64,000 nt of DNA from Hyparrhenia diplandra (Eukaryota; Streptophyta; Magnoliopsida; Poales; Poaceae), in NCBI GenBank assembly GCA_015847255.1, contig JADLZK010008591.1:232575-296574 (forward strand), read 5' to 3'. The position numbers were made by a program, and so were the translations under genes. The notes beneath the pieces were generated by a model. That model had not been told where the DNA came from, searched no databases, and was given only the letters and a program-made list of their open reading frames with translations. The stretch's first letter is position 1. Every line of letters begins with the position of its first letter. This document shows positions 51,364-63,543 of the stretch, one piece after another.

Positions 51364-51699
51364 GGGCCTCGCTTGGTTGCAGGCCATGCCCTGTCACCAG
51401 AGTGTGGCGAACCGCCACAGATTTGGCTGCTCAGCATGCTGCCACCACGCAGTGTGGCGCCACCACAACTCGTGCGCGAACAAAAACATCGCCGCAGCTT
51501 GAGGCGAGCTTTGTGCTGCAAAAGTTGTGGCCGCCATTACGTAGAATCATGAACCAAACAATGTTGTGGCGGGAGTGTGGCAGCTCATGCATGTGGTGTC
51601 GGTTGTGAGCGATTGATGGCAGCAACCAAACACCGGCCCGCTCTATGTGGCTGCCACTAGTTTTGGCAAGGCGTAAGTCCGCAGAGAACCAAACAGCTC
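51364..51699. mobile_element. Tourist/PIF-Harbinger-like MITE
   Basis: The left end GGGCCTCGCTTGGTTGC follows TTA. The right end (gagaaccaaacagctc) is its imperfect inverted partner and precedes another TTA, the preferred Harbinger target. The interior is GC-richer than the flanks, with inverted-repeat-like blocks (accaaacaatg.., caaccaaacaccggccc). Confidence 0.55.
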
Positions 51700-51702
51700 T
51701 TA

Positions 51703-54700
51703 ATCCGCCCTGAACCCTTGCCAACCCCATTTTTGGTTTTGAGATCAAAGCGAACAGGGCCGTGCACGCTCTGCGGCTCTTGGTCACACACCTCCTCATT
51801 GGTATCACCGCGGAAGAGCAGCTGCGCCTGACCAACCAAAGATATTTCCTCCTTTCACCTCGCAGCCGCGACATCACGGACGTAGCTTCCGGACGACCGG
51901 GTTCGCCACGCGATAGGCGACGCCACGATGCCACGCAGGCGTCCATGGCGACGCTCTTCCCCGCCAGTCGGGCCCAACCGGGTAGGCAGCGAGATGGACG
52001 CTATGGCTCATATCCGCCAGATCCACACTCGGCCACCCACTGAATGCATGTGATCCGCACCTCCTCTCGCCGATCTAATTGGACTCAGCACCGTGCCGCA
52101 CCAAGAGCCGTAGGGAGCAAGAGAGGAGAAGCATGACTGAATAGCAAGGCTTTATTGAGGAACTCATCTTGGTGATTTGAGGAAACCCCCGCGCCGCCTC
52201 CATGGCCGCAGAGAGGTCCGCCCCACCTCCAAGCAAACAAGGATGAGGAGGACAAAGTCCCTCATAACTCCTAAAAATGTCATATTTGACTCGGGATTTT
52301 ACAAGGAGGAGGAAGAGGGGAAGAAGGGACGGGAGAGTCGCCCACTTGCCTAGGCAGCCGCCAGATCACCGGGAACGAGGCAGAGGGGGCTGGCGGTAGG
52401 TTGAGGACGAGGATGATACTACGACACTGCCGAGCTTACTACAAAAAGCTGCTACACGCATACCAAGGGAGACATGAAAGCCAGCTTAGTTCGTTGATGT
52501 GTAGCAACATGGCTAGCCTTTGCACTCATCAATGGTTCCTCCCCAGGGTCCAAGTCCCTCCATTCTCGCTTAGACTCTCACCTCGGCCATTAGTAGTACC
52601 GCACGCGCCATTGCCTCATCCACTTCACAGTCATCCTAGCGCTAGCGGCATTTTATGCAGTGTGAGGAGGTTCTCATTTGTTCTACACCTAGATTTTTGC
52701 ATGTTTTGTTATTATACTGTTATGTTACTGATAGTCATTTATTATACTGGTATAAACTATCCGAGTCCATCCAATTTGCCATGTTCGACTTAAACATATT
52801 AGTCTGGCTTATCAACCATGGTATAGTCTCTCTCATAGCAAAATAGCATCGCGAGCCTTGTCAGCATTAGAAACCATCAGCCGAACATAAAAAGGTCCCT
52901 GGCTCCTTATGCGAAGCAACTTCCTTGGTTGAACTAAAGCTTAAATTTAAAAGATATATATCTAGCAGAAAGCTATAGTGGTAGTTTTTGTAATAATTTG
53001 TATTAGGTTTGAAGCCAATTTCCTTTCTTCTCTTTTTCGCTCGGCTGCCTATATAAAAGCAACTCAGGTCTCTTCGGGCTCATTACAAGGAGCTATTTTG
53101 TAGATTCTCGTTTTGGCGGTAAGAAGTCAAAAGCCCCTGCCAAACGAAATTTAGTGCTGCAGCTTGACCCCCAACAATAATTTATCTTGGCTTCGCCACT
53201 GATTGGTGCATAGTTTTTTCACTTTATCTTCTCATGATCAACTCGTAGTATATTGCACATAAACAGTAGATTCAATTACTTCCTTTTGCTCTATATCTGT
53301 CCACACACATTGTGGTATGTGCATTTATCGAGATAGAAGTAGCCCCATGTGAACTGAACATAAGTTAGTTGGATTCCTAGCTTGTGGTGATGTCATATTA
53401 TCACTATCAGAATTGGAAACGGCTGTGACGTGTACAACGTCCTATCTATTACTGTCATGTTCGGAACCAATAGATAGTTGCCCGGTTTTCCTCATAAACC
53501 GAGTCAATTACTTTTCTTCATATTAATATATATGTCGGAACAACAACTGCTTTTGGGATCTTTGAGTTGACCTAATAGACAAATAAAAATCATTAATAAT
53601 TTATGAGTACCAAATGAGTATAATGTAAATTGTAAAAATATATCTGATAACAAATCTAACGATATTAAGACTTTTAGCTGTTGTTTTTACTGAAGGGATT
53701 TTTACGGAGGGAGTACTATGCCACTGAGTTCTGATACTGACACCGTGTTCATACCATACTACCACGTGCATATATACTCCCTCCCGCTTCCCAAAAATAA
53801 TTCACCATGTTGATTCCAAGACATCATGCTTCACCGCCGTCTTATTCGGCAAAATTATTTATATAATTTAGGAAATAAATAAATTATTATTAAAAGTATT
53901 CTAATAATAAACTAAGTCACATCAAAATGGATGATATTCATATATGAATAAAGACGAAACTGCGTCAAACATGACATCTTAAAGTCAACATGATAAAATT
54001 ATTTTGCAGACTGAGAAAGATGAGGAGTACTTCAATGTAGAAATCGGAAGACCGCAGCATGGCAGGAGATGTGGACCATGGACTGCATATAGGCCAGCAC
54101 TGAGCGCTAGCTGCTCGAACAAGCTGGTTCAGCTTGCTGTGGTGGTATTTTTTATGAGTGGGCATGCACTGGAGCCGAGAGACCCCGGAGAGGTGCAGGT
54201 CTGACGTGAGGAAGACGAAGGCGCGCACGTTAGCCGGCACAGCAGCTGGGCTGCAGGCGGCTCTGATCGATCCGCATTGAATAGTACCGGGCCTCCGGCC
54301 GGGGAACGAGATAACATTGATCGAGCCTAATTGTTTAATCGAAGCTAATTAAGCATAGTTATCGTTTACATGCGCCACACGACGCCTTCAGAAAGCATGG
54401 CGTCGGCGCGCATTATTCGATCTCTGCGAGCCAGACCTGAGAGCGCTGCTGGTTGCTCAAGCATCAGCGGCTTTGTTGTCTGCGACCATTCATCAAGAAG
54501 CTACTAGCATGCATCGATCACTAGCTCAATCAATCAAATTCTTAACGTTCCATCACTGCCATTGCTACTGATATGATGTATAAGCAAAGCGTGATTTATT
54601 ACCATGAGCCGCCCAGCAAATAGCTAGAGATCCTGCACGTACGGTACCGACAGCACACGGACCGCTAGCAGGTTCTAAAGCAGGTACTGCGTCGCCATAC

Positions 54701-55360
54701 CATATGGCTTTGCGCTCTTGGACTTGCTTGCTGCCTGCCGCGGCAGCCGGCCGGCCGGACGCAGCAGGCCGCTCGCTCTGCCATGCATGCGCAGCGCGCG
54801 GCCGGCACGACAAGCTAAGGGCAAGCGTCGAGCGTCCATCCACACGACCCGTCTGACCCGACCGGTGTGATCGTTCCGGCCGGCCTCCTTCCTCCCAAAT
54901 TTTTACCGCCCACGCGACGCGGCAACGCCACATTTCTATCGTCTCTGCTTTACTGATCCCGCGCATCGAGAACACTAGCAGTCCGGGAAATGAAGTCAGC
55001 GAGCACGGATACTTCCCATCAGGAAAAAGAGCACTAGCACCCCAGTTCCCTCTCTCCTCCCTCTGCCACTATTTTGTCCGCTCCTGAGCTGAGCTGGGAG
55101 CCAGCGCCACTGAGCCCCTGCCATGCCTGCCCTCCCCGGCCGGCCTGGCCTTCCCTCTCTCTCTCTCTCGTGGTCCTAGTAAAGAAAAGACAGTTTGATT
55201 GCACAGCTAGCCCACCGCTCATATCATCCGCTTCCCTCGCCCTTTCTTTCTCTCACGCTCACAAGCAAACAGAGCCTGCATCGAGCGAATTCAGCCGATC
55301 GAGCTTCAGAAAACCCTCGCAAGAGACCAAGCCTCTCAACCCTCGCTCCACTTTCTTCTC
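51703..55360. other. Spacer and WRKY upstream region
   Basis: No gene is supported. Stowaway-type ends occur at about 53700-53717 (right end, acggagggagtac) and at about 53775-53800 (left end, actccctcccgcttccc). The last kilobase is the presumptive WRKY promoter. Confidence 0.4.
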
Positions 55361-55367
55361 TATATAA
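55361..55367 (+). promoter_or_regulatory. Putative TATA box of the WRKY gene
   Basis: tatataa lies about 85 bp before the ATG at 55449, in a pyrimidine-rich context and followed by an ACCCTAAA motif. Confidence 0.5.
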
Positions 55368-55448
55368 CCCTAAATTAGTTTGCTTCCTTCCTTCGGTTCT
55401 TGCGGAATTGCCAAGAACAAAAGAGCTTAAGACTAGAGCTAGCTAGTC

Positions 55449-58400
55449 ATGTGCGACTACTTCCTGCAAAGGATGGAGGGCGACCAGCACCAGCACCAGG
55501 CCGGAGACCACGGACGTCGTCCGAGCCGGCGGCGCGATGCATCAGCACGCAGGTACCGCGGAGCTCCTTCCACGGCCACGGGGTGGCAGTTCCCGGCCGG
55601 AGCCACCAGCAGCTGGGCCCGGACTCTTCCCGCCACCGCAGCCGTCGTCGTCGGATGGCGGCGCTGCTGGCCGAGCGGCGACGGCGGCTTCGCGGACGCC
55701 TTCGCCGGCCTCCCGGACCCGTTCGCCAGCGACTTCCGCGCCTCCTCCTCCTCCTCCCGCGGCGGCGGCGGCCATGGCCCCTGCCGACTTCTTCGACTTC
55801 GAGGCGCCTGCTGCTGTCGGTGGCGCCAGAAGAGGCGCTACTGGTGGATACCGGCGGAGGCGGAGTGGTGCAGATGCCGGCTCTGTCGCCGCGGGAGATA
55901 CGGCCGTACCCGCCGGTGACGATGATGGGCGGCGACGCCGTGAAGATCGGCGTGCCAACGATGATGCCCGGGCTGGCGGTTGGGCCGGCTTGTGCGTTCG
56001 ACGCTATCGCCGGGATGCAGATGCCGTCGCCGCATGGCGGCGGGATCAAGCGCAGGTATTCCGCACCACGCGCGATCGCCGCCAGATCTAACCAGTTCTT
56101 GACCATTGTCATTCGTGAAGCAAGTAGCCCTTCCTTGATTTTCCTTTCCATGGCGTTTCTGAATTTTTGCATGGATTTTCTTGCGCTAGAGTGACTCACA
56201 GCTCGAGATTTGTAATTCAGGAAAAGCGGTGCTAGTCTTTCCTTCTCCCACCTGTTCTTTTCGTCATTCTGCATCTTCCAAGAAAGTTAAAAGAGAGTAA
56301 AACATCGACAGCCAATTTTTAACAAAATTAAAAATAGCAAGATCAAATGTTCTAGAATCTAGGATGAACAAAAGGTAGCTAGCTTGGTGAAGAAACAAAT
56401 ACACCTCAACTACAGCATCTACTCGGTTTGAAAAAACAACTAGACTAGCTATAGCTATACTAGAATTTCAGCTAAGTTAATTATTATTGATTAGTATTGT
56501 GCCGTATAAAACTAGGCCTATTTTTCTTGAGCTCAACTTTGCTTCCTTGCAAACCCTAGTTTTATCATTTTTCGCAATATGCATATATATGAGATCATCA
56601 TTCACGCATATATGTAACAATGTGATTACTCAAAAATAAATTGATATTAATCATCTCTGATATGATCTCTCTCTGGTATTACTTATTATTGGTGTTTGAT
56701 GTGATCTCAAAATTAATTTGTGTTTGAGATATGCAGGAAGAACCAGGCAAGGAAGGTGGTCTGCATCCCAGCACCTGCAGCATCCGCGGCAGGAAGGACC
56801 ACGGGGAGGTTGTTCCTTCTGATCTCTGGGCTTGGAGGAAGTATGGACAGAAGCCTATCAAAAGGATCACCCTACCCAAGGTATTGCCACGACTGACTCT
56901 CTCTTCTAGTTCATGTATGCATTTGAATATAGACATACGTACTATATATGTGCATATATAATTATGGCGGTCATGTAATGATAATCATAAGAACAATATA
57001 TATTATATATTTGCTCAAAAGTACCTGGGCTCCATTGATCCGATATCATCTCCTCAATCAAGAGAGGAGAAGACACACGGATTCCTATATTTTAACCTAG
57101 TACTATATATTCTACTACTTGCTTGCATTGCTGGTTAGTTGTAGGAGCTCACATGATAAGGTCAGCAGCTAGGAGCTGAAGCTGAACTATGGATATATAG
57201 GTTGCAAATTGGCAAGAAGTACAACATTTAATTGAACTCTATCATGGAATTTCTTACTAGCTAACGATTGTGAAGTTCAAGAACTCAGAGCTGCCTTTTA
57301 TTACCTTGTCCTCCATTGAAACTCATATCATGGAATTTTCAATGTCCACAACGCTATACACTTCATATTGAGTTGATTCAATAGGGATTGCCATAAAAAA
57401 CATCACTAGATGTTAAAAACGGACAATCAATGCATAAGAAAATGTGCGAAGTTGCATAAATAATCCAAGAAAAGTTAAACTTGCTTCGTGCACAATTGAA
57501 AAATTGTTTTTGCATTTCGATTTGGTTCATATAAGGTGCCAGCGCAAGGCCGTTAATTACTTGTATTTGATTTCATCTATGTTAATTGAAATGGCGCACA
57601 ATCTTTGCCCATTCGTTCAGAACAAAATTGATAATTGTACCAGATTTTTGTGTGGAAATTTTGCCATGTTCTGTAAAAGTATGTAACCACGCAGAACTAA
57701 AAACTATGTTGACTTTTTACAAAAACTTTTCTTATTTCAGTGATAATGCTTTTTCATTGTCAGGCACACATCTCATCAACAAATTCAGTTCAAATTTTCT
57801 ATAAAAGATTGTTAGTCTATTATATTTTGGTTGATCTAGTGTTCGAGCATTATATATGGTTCCTTCACTTCTTGATGATTCTTCAGTAGTTTTTCTTTAC
57901 TTTGCGATTTTTACATGCATGGATAGCAGTCTCAGATCCATGCACATAAATATCACCGACATTCTGTCCAAAAAATAAATATTTTGTAGTCAGAAATATG
58001 CTCTACCTATAAGAAAATACGCCAATAACTCTGCAAAAACGTTTTGAGGTTGTTCTAGGTGTTTATATTTCTTCTAATTTGTGAAGTAAGTTAAATTGTT
58101 GACAAGAAAATCTTGGTAAAACTATTTGTCCCATATATATATGGTACAAAAAGCTCTAATTTCTTGTGACATAAGTTTAAGAAGTTTAAGAAGCAGCAGT
58201 TTTGCTGTGGTCTAACAATTAACTTCATATATATGCAACTTAATATATGCACTACCGGTTGAGTTCTGAAATAGAAATGTGCATTTGTTCAGAGGGTACT
58301 ACAGATGCAGCAGTTTCTCACGCGATGCCCGGCGCGGAAGCAGGTGGAGCGCAGCCGGACCGACCCAAGCCTGCTCGTCATCACCTACAACTCGGAGCAC

Positions 58401-59013
58401 AACTACCCATCTTTGGCCGACGCAGCGCAACGCGCTGGCTGGCTCAACACGTTCTCACCACGCCAAGAACAGCAAGAACAACCCCTCGCACAACCAGCAG
58501 AAGCCAAACCCTAAAAGCCGAACCGGAGCATCATCAGGCCTCGGCGGCAGTCCTACTACTAGCTGCGCCACCACTGCGACCGCAGCCACCAGCACCACCC
58601 TCAGCCTCACAGCGACCACGAGCACCACCAGCACCTCCGGTGACGATGATGGCTGTGAAAGAGGAGGCAATGGTGGGGGTCGGGAGATGGAGAAGGGGGT
58701 AGACCATGACGCCTCTGGTGTCTTGCCGGATCACGGTGATCTCATGCAAGGTGATGTTCAGCCAGAGCTACTACAGATGATACCGGAGGCCAGCGCAGCC
58801 ACCACGCCGATGACTTTCGCTGACTCGCCGAGCTGAATCGGATCCCATGAGCCTCATCTTCGCAGGTGCTGATCCTGGAAAGGAGAATGGAAATGGTGCC
58901 CAACAAAGAGCTTGGGCGCCGATCCGTTATTCAACATGCTAGATTGGGGTGCCACTAATGGTGTTGCTACTTCTGCAGGGAGTCCGTTTGAGCAAGACGA
59001 GAGTGGTTGGTGA
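55449..59013 (+). pseudogene. Group IIe WRKY transcription factor gene, broken by indels and lacking one zinc ligand
   Basis: WRKY factors bind W-boxes in the nucleus. Exons are about 55449-56055, 56737-56880 and 58293-59013, with correct GT/AG borders and compatible phases. The N-terminus (MCDYFLQRMEGD) and, in other frames, TDVVRAGGAM, PSTATGWQFPA, FAGLPDPFASDFRASSSS, SPREIRPYPPV and KIGVPTMMPGLAVGP tile exon 1. Exon 2 gives KNQARKVVCIPAP (IIe-type pre-domain), then SDLWAWRKYGQKPIK with the WRKYGQK heptad at 56833-56853. Exon 3 gives GYYRCSS, CPARKQVERSRTDPSLLVITYNSEHNY, WPTQRNALAGSTRSHH and the acidic C-terminus ending in EQDESGW. Exon 2 needs one lost base before SDLW and one surplus A in the A-run at 56860-56863. 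The last zinc ligand, expected His, reads Tyr (TAC 58404-58406). At least eight frame changes occur overall. Confidence 0.85.
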
Positions 59014-61500
59014 CATTGTTTAGCTCGCATCTACTATCGGCAAACGCAAGCATGCATATATGCACGCGCGACACACATTCGTCTCTCTGGGACAATAGCC
59101 ATTGCATTAATTAAGATGGAAAGAGGTAGAAAAGGATAAGATGGGGGCTACACTCTTGTTTTTTATTCCCCCCCTCTTTTAGTGTTTCTTTTCTTTTTTT
59201 ATTTATTTTCCTAATTGATGTGTTAGTTAGAATAAATACAATGCAAGCAAAAAGATCGCACTAGAAAGTGTTTCTTCTTCTTCTCCTCCTCCTCCTCCTC
59301 CTCCTCCTTCTTCTTCTTCTTCTTGGCTTTTCTTCTTCTGTGTCATGGGAACTAGCTATTTTTGTTTCTATGTCCTCTCTTTTTAGTTTAAGTGTTTTTG
59401 TTTTTCATTTTTTTTTACTCTAATGGATGTGTTCTTACCGTAGTTCTAATTATAAGATTTGCTTTGACTTTTGGTTTATTTACTTTTCATGTATCTGAGA
59501 CGTATTATTATATTTAGATGTAGAAAAAATGGATGTACTGAAAAAAAGTTAAAAACTTACTTATAATTTGGAACAAAAGAGTAGATCATTGGCGCATTTA
59601 CTTAGCTGTGTAAAAATTGTTCAGAAGTTGTAGGAGATTGGATGGTACAATATGGGATGGATTGTACTGGTCTGTGTAAGCTTTCTTCAATGTTTCCTGT
59701 TGTCTAACAGGACATGCACATTATAATATTCTATGTTCTCGGAGGAAAGGATATAAGTAGAGTACTAGAATCAAAAAGAGAGCATATAAAAGACAAGTTC
59801 TTCAAGACGTGATATAAAAGCTGGGGAAGGCTTATGCTTGCATGATCTGTTAGTTTTTAGGAAGTGCACTGATGTGACCACAAGTGTTGCTGCCCTCTCT
59901 CTTCTCTCTCTCTCTCTCTCTCTTCCTGTCTGGGCAGACAGTGTAATGTCACAGTGTAGTATAGTACGTCTGCTGTGTAGAGAGAATCTGAAGATAAAAG
60001 TGTGAGAACAAGTGCTGGCTCCCAGCTCTTTGCTTCTGCACGAGAAGGGGATATGTTGGTGGTGGTACTGGCTAAGACTTTTGTGTCCTCCTGCTGCAAG
60101 GAAAATACTGCACCTGTTTCTCAAGAGCATCTTTTGTTTCCCTCCCTTTCGCGTGGCCACACCCATCCTACCCATTACTGCCATATTACAGAGTGCATGT
60201 ATATATATAGATAGAACACGCACCCATCCAACAAAAACAGCATGTACTACTATACTACACTATATACAATGTATGTACGACGTACTACAAATCATGCATG
60301 CAGGGCCAGGAGCGGCACGAGAGACAGGTAAAGCGTGCGTTGGCCAATCAATCTGGACAGTACGTACTGTGCATGGCACGATACATACTGTACCTAGTAC
60401 GCAGCTATGACTACGAACATGCGTGTAGCATGCATGTTCCTGGTTCCTGGGCGCACACGAGTGGTGTGTAAAATCCTATCCTCCGCCCCATAGTGCTCCT
60501 GCACCACGAGGTGAATGTTATATATGCATGTGTGGGACACCCCCATTTTGAATACGAGCCCCGCCAATATCTCGTTGTTGGTCGCCATTGATGTCGTCGT
60601 ACCACGGCACGCGCGCGTACAATGCCAGCTTGCATGTGACACCCTGCTTGGACGCATGCCGCCTCGAAATAAGCTGACTAGACCGATCGTGCACCAACCT
60701 CTTTTATTTCAATCACCCAACTGCAAAGAAGCGCGCGCGTGTCTCGCCGGCCGGCCCCGATTCTATCGATCTCTTGCGTTGCCGCATGTGGTGTGGTAAG
60801 AGCACACGCACGCACGCATGCATGTCCGCTAAGAAGCTCTCGGCAGCAACAGCTAGCGCGCGCGCGTCCAAGCTCTCAGCAGATTCGATCTCGTCCCGCG
60901 CTCCTGGAGTGCGCGCGTGCTTATATATGTAGGACGATGCGACATGTCGCTCTCGCGTTTACTCCCTCCATGCAGTTAGATGGCTCTCGATTGCCTATGC
61001 ACGCGACGCACTTCCTCGATGGTCATCACCGGAGAATTTTGGTGCCTCTACAAAAGCATAGTGTCCGCAGTCCGGACAGATTCCAGCTACCGCTATCGCT
61101 GGCGACGGTAGGGCGTGGGCAGCGGCGCGAGGTGGTGGTGGCGTGCGAGTCTTGGCGGCGGCAGGATTTAGAGCAGAAAATCCAGAGCTTTCGAGGTGTT
61201 ACTCTTTTTAATTAATTATTTTCTTGATTAATTCCTAACTCGACTACATGTCCCTTTATATTTATGGTCGAGAAAGACTTGCACACTAAGCACGGATCCT
61301 ATTCCCTAAATAATATTGCCTTGCATACGAAGTAAATCTATTTTATTTCTTAAATACTTTATGCCTAAGATAACTCTTGGATGTCGAAGATGATGGCGCT
61401 GACAGTTGCGATCGGCGCGGTGGCCAACACCAGGCTGCTGCCCTGGCGTGCGCTGCTGTGAGGCCCATGGCCTCCGCCTGCATGTACTGTGACACATAGC
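59014..61500. other. WRKY 3' flank and spacer
   Basis: Microsatellites lie at 59270-59325 (TTC/CTC repeats, probably 3' UTR) and 59895-59924 (CT repeats). No gene is supported further right. Confidence 0.5.
59270..59325. repeat. (TTC/CTC)n microsatellite
   Basis: A run of ttc and ctc trinucleotides lies downstream of the WRKY stop codon. Confidence 0.95.
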
Positions 61501-63350
61501 TTTTGCCGCAGCTCCTAGTTTCCTCGATGCGAGAAGGGTACGAATCTGGAGGGACCGGGGTCCCTACAATGATTTATTGAATTTAAAACAAAAAGCAAAG
61601 TTATAACAAGGGGCACTTAAAAGAGCAGAGAAAAAGCTAAAGAGATGAAAAACCTAAGACCAAAATATCCCTCAGAGGCAAAGAAGGAAATAAAGAAAAT
61701 GATTGCCGCACTAACACATTATTCTAGACTCTGAATCCATTCTAAAAATTGTTATTCTTGCTAGCTCTGACTGCATCTCAATTAAAAGATAACTATGTCA
61801 TAGAAAGAATCTTTTTGCAAATTTAAAGCAACACTCCACTGAATTCCATTAAAGATTAAGTCATTTCTTGCCCTCCATATGCCCTGCAAACGACATTAGA
61901 ATGGTTGTTTCCAATGAAAAAGCTTTCGTTAATCTAGACTTTAATATGAGTGACCACTTCAGCGGCGGGCATATTGTGGGGAGATCTCAATCCGCATCTC
62001 ATTCCAAAGCATGTTAGCGGCAAACGAACACCCAACAAAAGATGATCGACAGTTTCTTCAGCCGGACTATTGCGAGAAGGCACAGGGTGTAGGAGTCCGG
62101 GGGCATGGCTTTTCTTCTTAAAATATTCATGTTACTCAGCTTGTCTTTGCATACCTCCGTTAGCTATCGGTCCTCGCACCCCAAAATTTGTCAGGCTAGC
62201 TAAGGGCCTATAATCTTGTGAGAGTCCTCTACCATCGAGAATGACTACGATGTACCAGCGATCAATACATCGGGATCCAGTCGGAAAAGCCTAGTAGAGA
62301 CCCACTTATGTGGGGAAGGCGGAGAATCCATTGGATTTGGCACACACTTCAACATCAAGCAACCATTAGCGACCGCCCTCATCACCATACCAACATGCAT
62401 TGGCACCTCTCAAACCTTGAACCATGCATCCTTTTGTGACCAGTGACAGATCTATAGGGTATGCGGTATGCATCGACATACCCCCTGCATAACTTGTATG
62501 TATTTGTATGTATGGTAATAGAAAAATTAGTCAACAATGCGCTGTCGGCTGCTATATAGCGACCTCGGCGACCTTTCGAGGTGGGGAGGGGCTATCTTGT
62601 GATGCGACCACATATCAATAGGGTGTTCTAATGAGGTTCTCGCCGCATCTTGCCTTGCGGGCGTCTTGGCTTCTAGCCATTCGCAATCGTATCGTGGTGG
62701 CCTCCCTTCATTGATGGGAAAAAGATGCCTATCGGTTATCGTCGGCCTTGTGGGTTTGTGGCCTGCGTGATCTCGTTCAATCATCGATCGAAAGACATTG
62801 CATGGCCTTGTCAGGGTATTGAAGATTCGGAGACATCAAAAGACTCCACAATTAAATCTTACCTGCCGAGTCTCAAATTGATAAATTTGCACGATTATTT
62901 TAGGCCATCGAGATGAGGTTCAATCTTCGCTCTCTACTCTTTTAGTCCTATCAATTTTTCATTGTTAATATCATTGAGTTCTATCTCTAGAGTTTGAACA
63001 ACATATTGTTTTAACTATTTATATTGTCATTTATAGATAGTTTCAATTAAATGAAAGCTGAAGACTTCTTGCGTTATTTAGTATATACATATCGAATTTT
63101 ATGTTATAATTTTTATAATTCTTACCGAATTGGCAAATGGTTTTACCAAATTGTATATGAAAAATTTTAGCCGGCATACCCGTGAGTAAAAATCTAGATC
63201 TGCCACCGCTTTTGTAACCACCACTATAATGCCAGAGTTGCTAATCTCAAGCATGCTACCCCATGCCACTTCTATCTTGATATTGGTCATGTAGTCTTCT
63301 GCATGCGTGACCAGCTTCTCAAACAGAAACCACTTACACAGCTTGCGAGT
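61501..63350 (-). mobile_element. LINE relic (ORF1 DUF4283 piece joined to ORF2 end), split by a DNA element
   Basis: The minus strand at 63218-63350 encodes KWFLFEKLVTHAEDYM, KIEVAWGSML. This continues, after the insert at 62441-63208, into AWFKV*EVPMHVGMVMRAVA, the DUF4283-type segment of plant LINE ORF1. Further left, 61850-62100 encodes a zf-RVT-like CPVPSRNSPAEETVDHLLLG and IWRARNDLIFNGIQWS, from the end of ORF2. The endonuclease and RT core are absent, so the relic is internally deleted. Frames are broken. Edges are approximate. Confidence 0.65.
62441..63208. mobile_element. Non-autonomous TIR element (~768 bp) nested in the LINE relic
   Basis: The left terminus CAGTGACAGATCTA matches the inverted right terminus (tagatctgccaccg) with three mismatches. 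Flanks are cttttgtgac (62431-62440) and cttttgtaac (63209-63218), a 10-bp target duplication with one mismatch. The TIR resembles hAT-type CAGTGGCAGATCTA ends. A 9-11-bp duplication would fit a MULE better, so the superfamily is open. No transposase is seen. Confidence 0.78.
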
Positions 63351-63380
63351 ACCTCACGCGCGCATAAGCATTGGAGAGAA

Positions 63381-63543
63381 TCAACGGTCCAGATGCATAT
63401 GATATATCAAAATCATTGTACCTTTTTGTGATTTTTTAATCTCGTTCTTCGACACAAATTTGTCAACGGTCCAGATGCATATGATATATCAAAATCATTG
63501 TACCTTTTTGTGATTTTGAATCTCGTTCTTCGACACAAATTTG
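63381..63543. repeat. 82-bp tandem duplication
   Basis: The unit starts 'tcaacggtccagatgcatat'. Copies at 63381-63462 and 63463-63543 are nearly identical; the second differs in one short T/A run. Confidence 0.95.

Noticed and set aside
55447..56274. 275-codon minus-strand frame opposite the WRKY first exon
   Set aside because: It is a shadow of the GC-rich WRKY exon 1 and runs through the exon-intron border.
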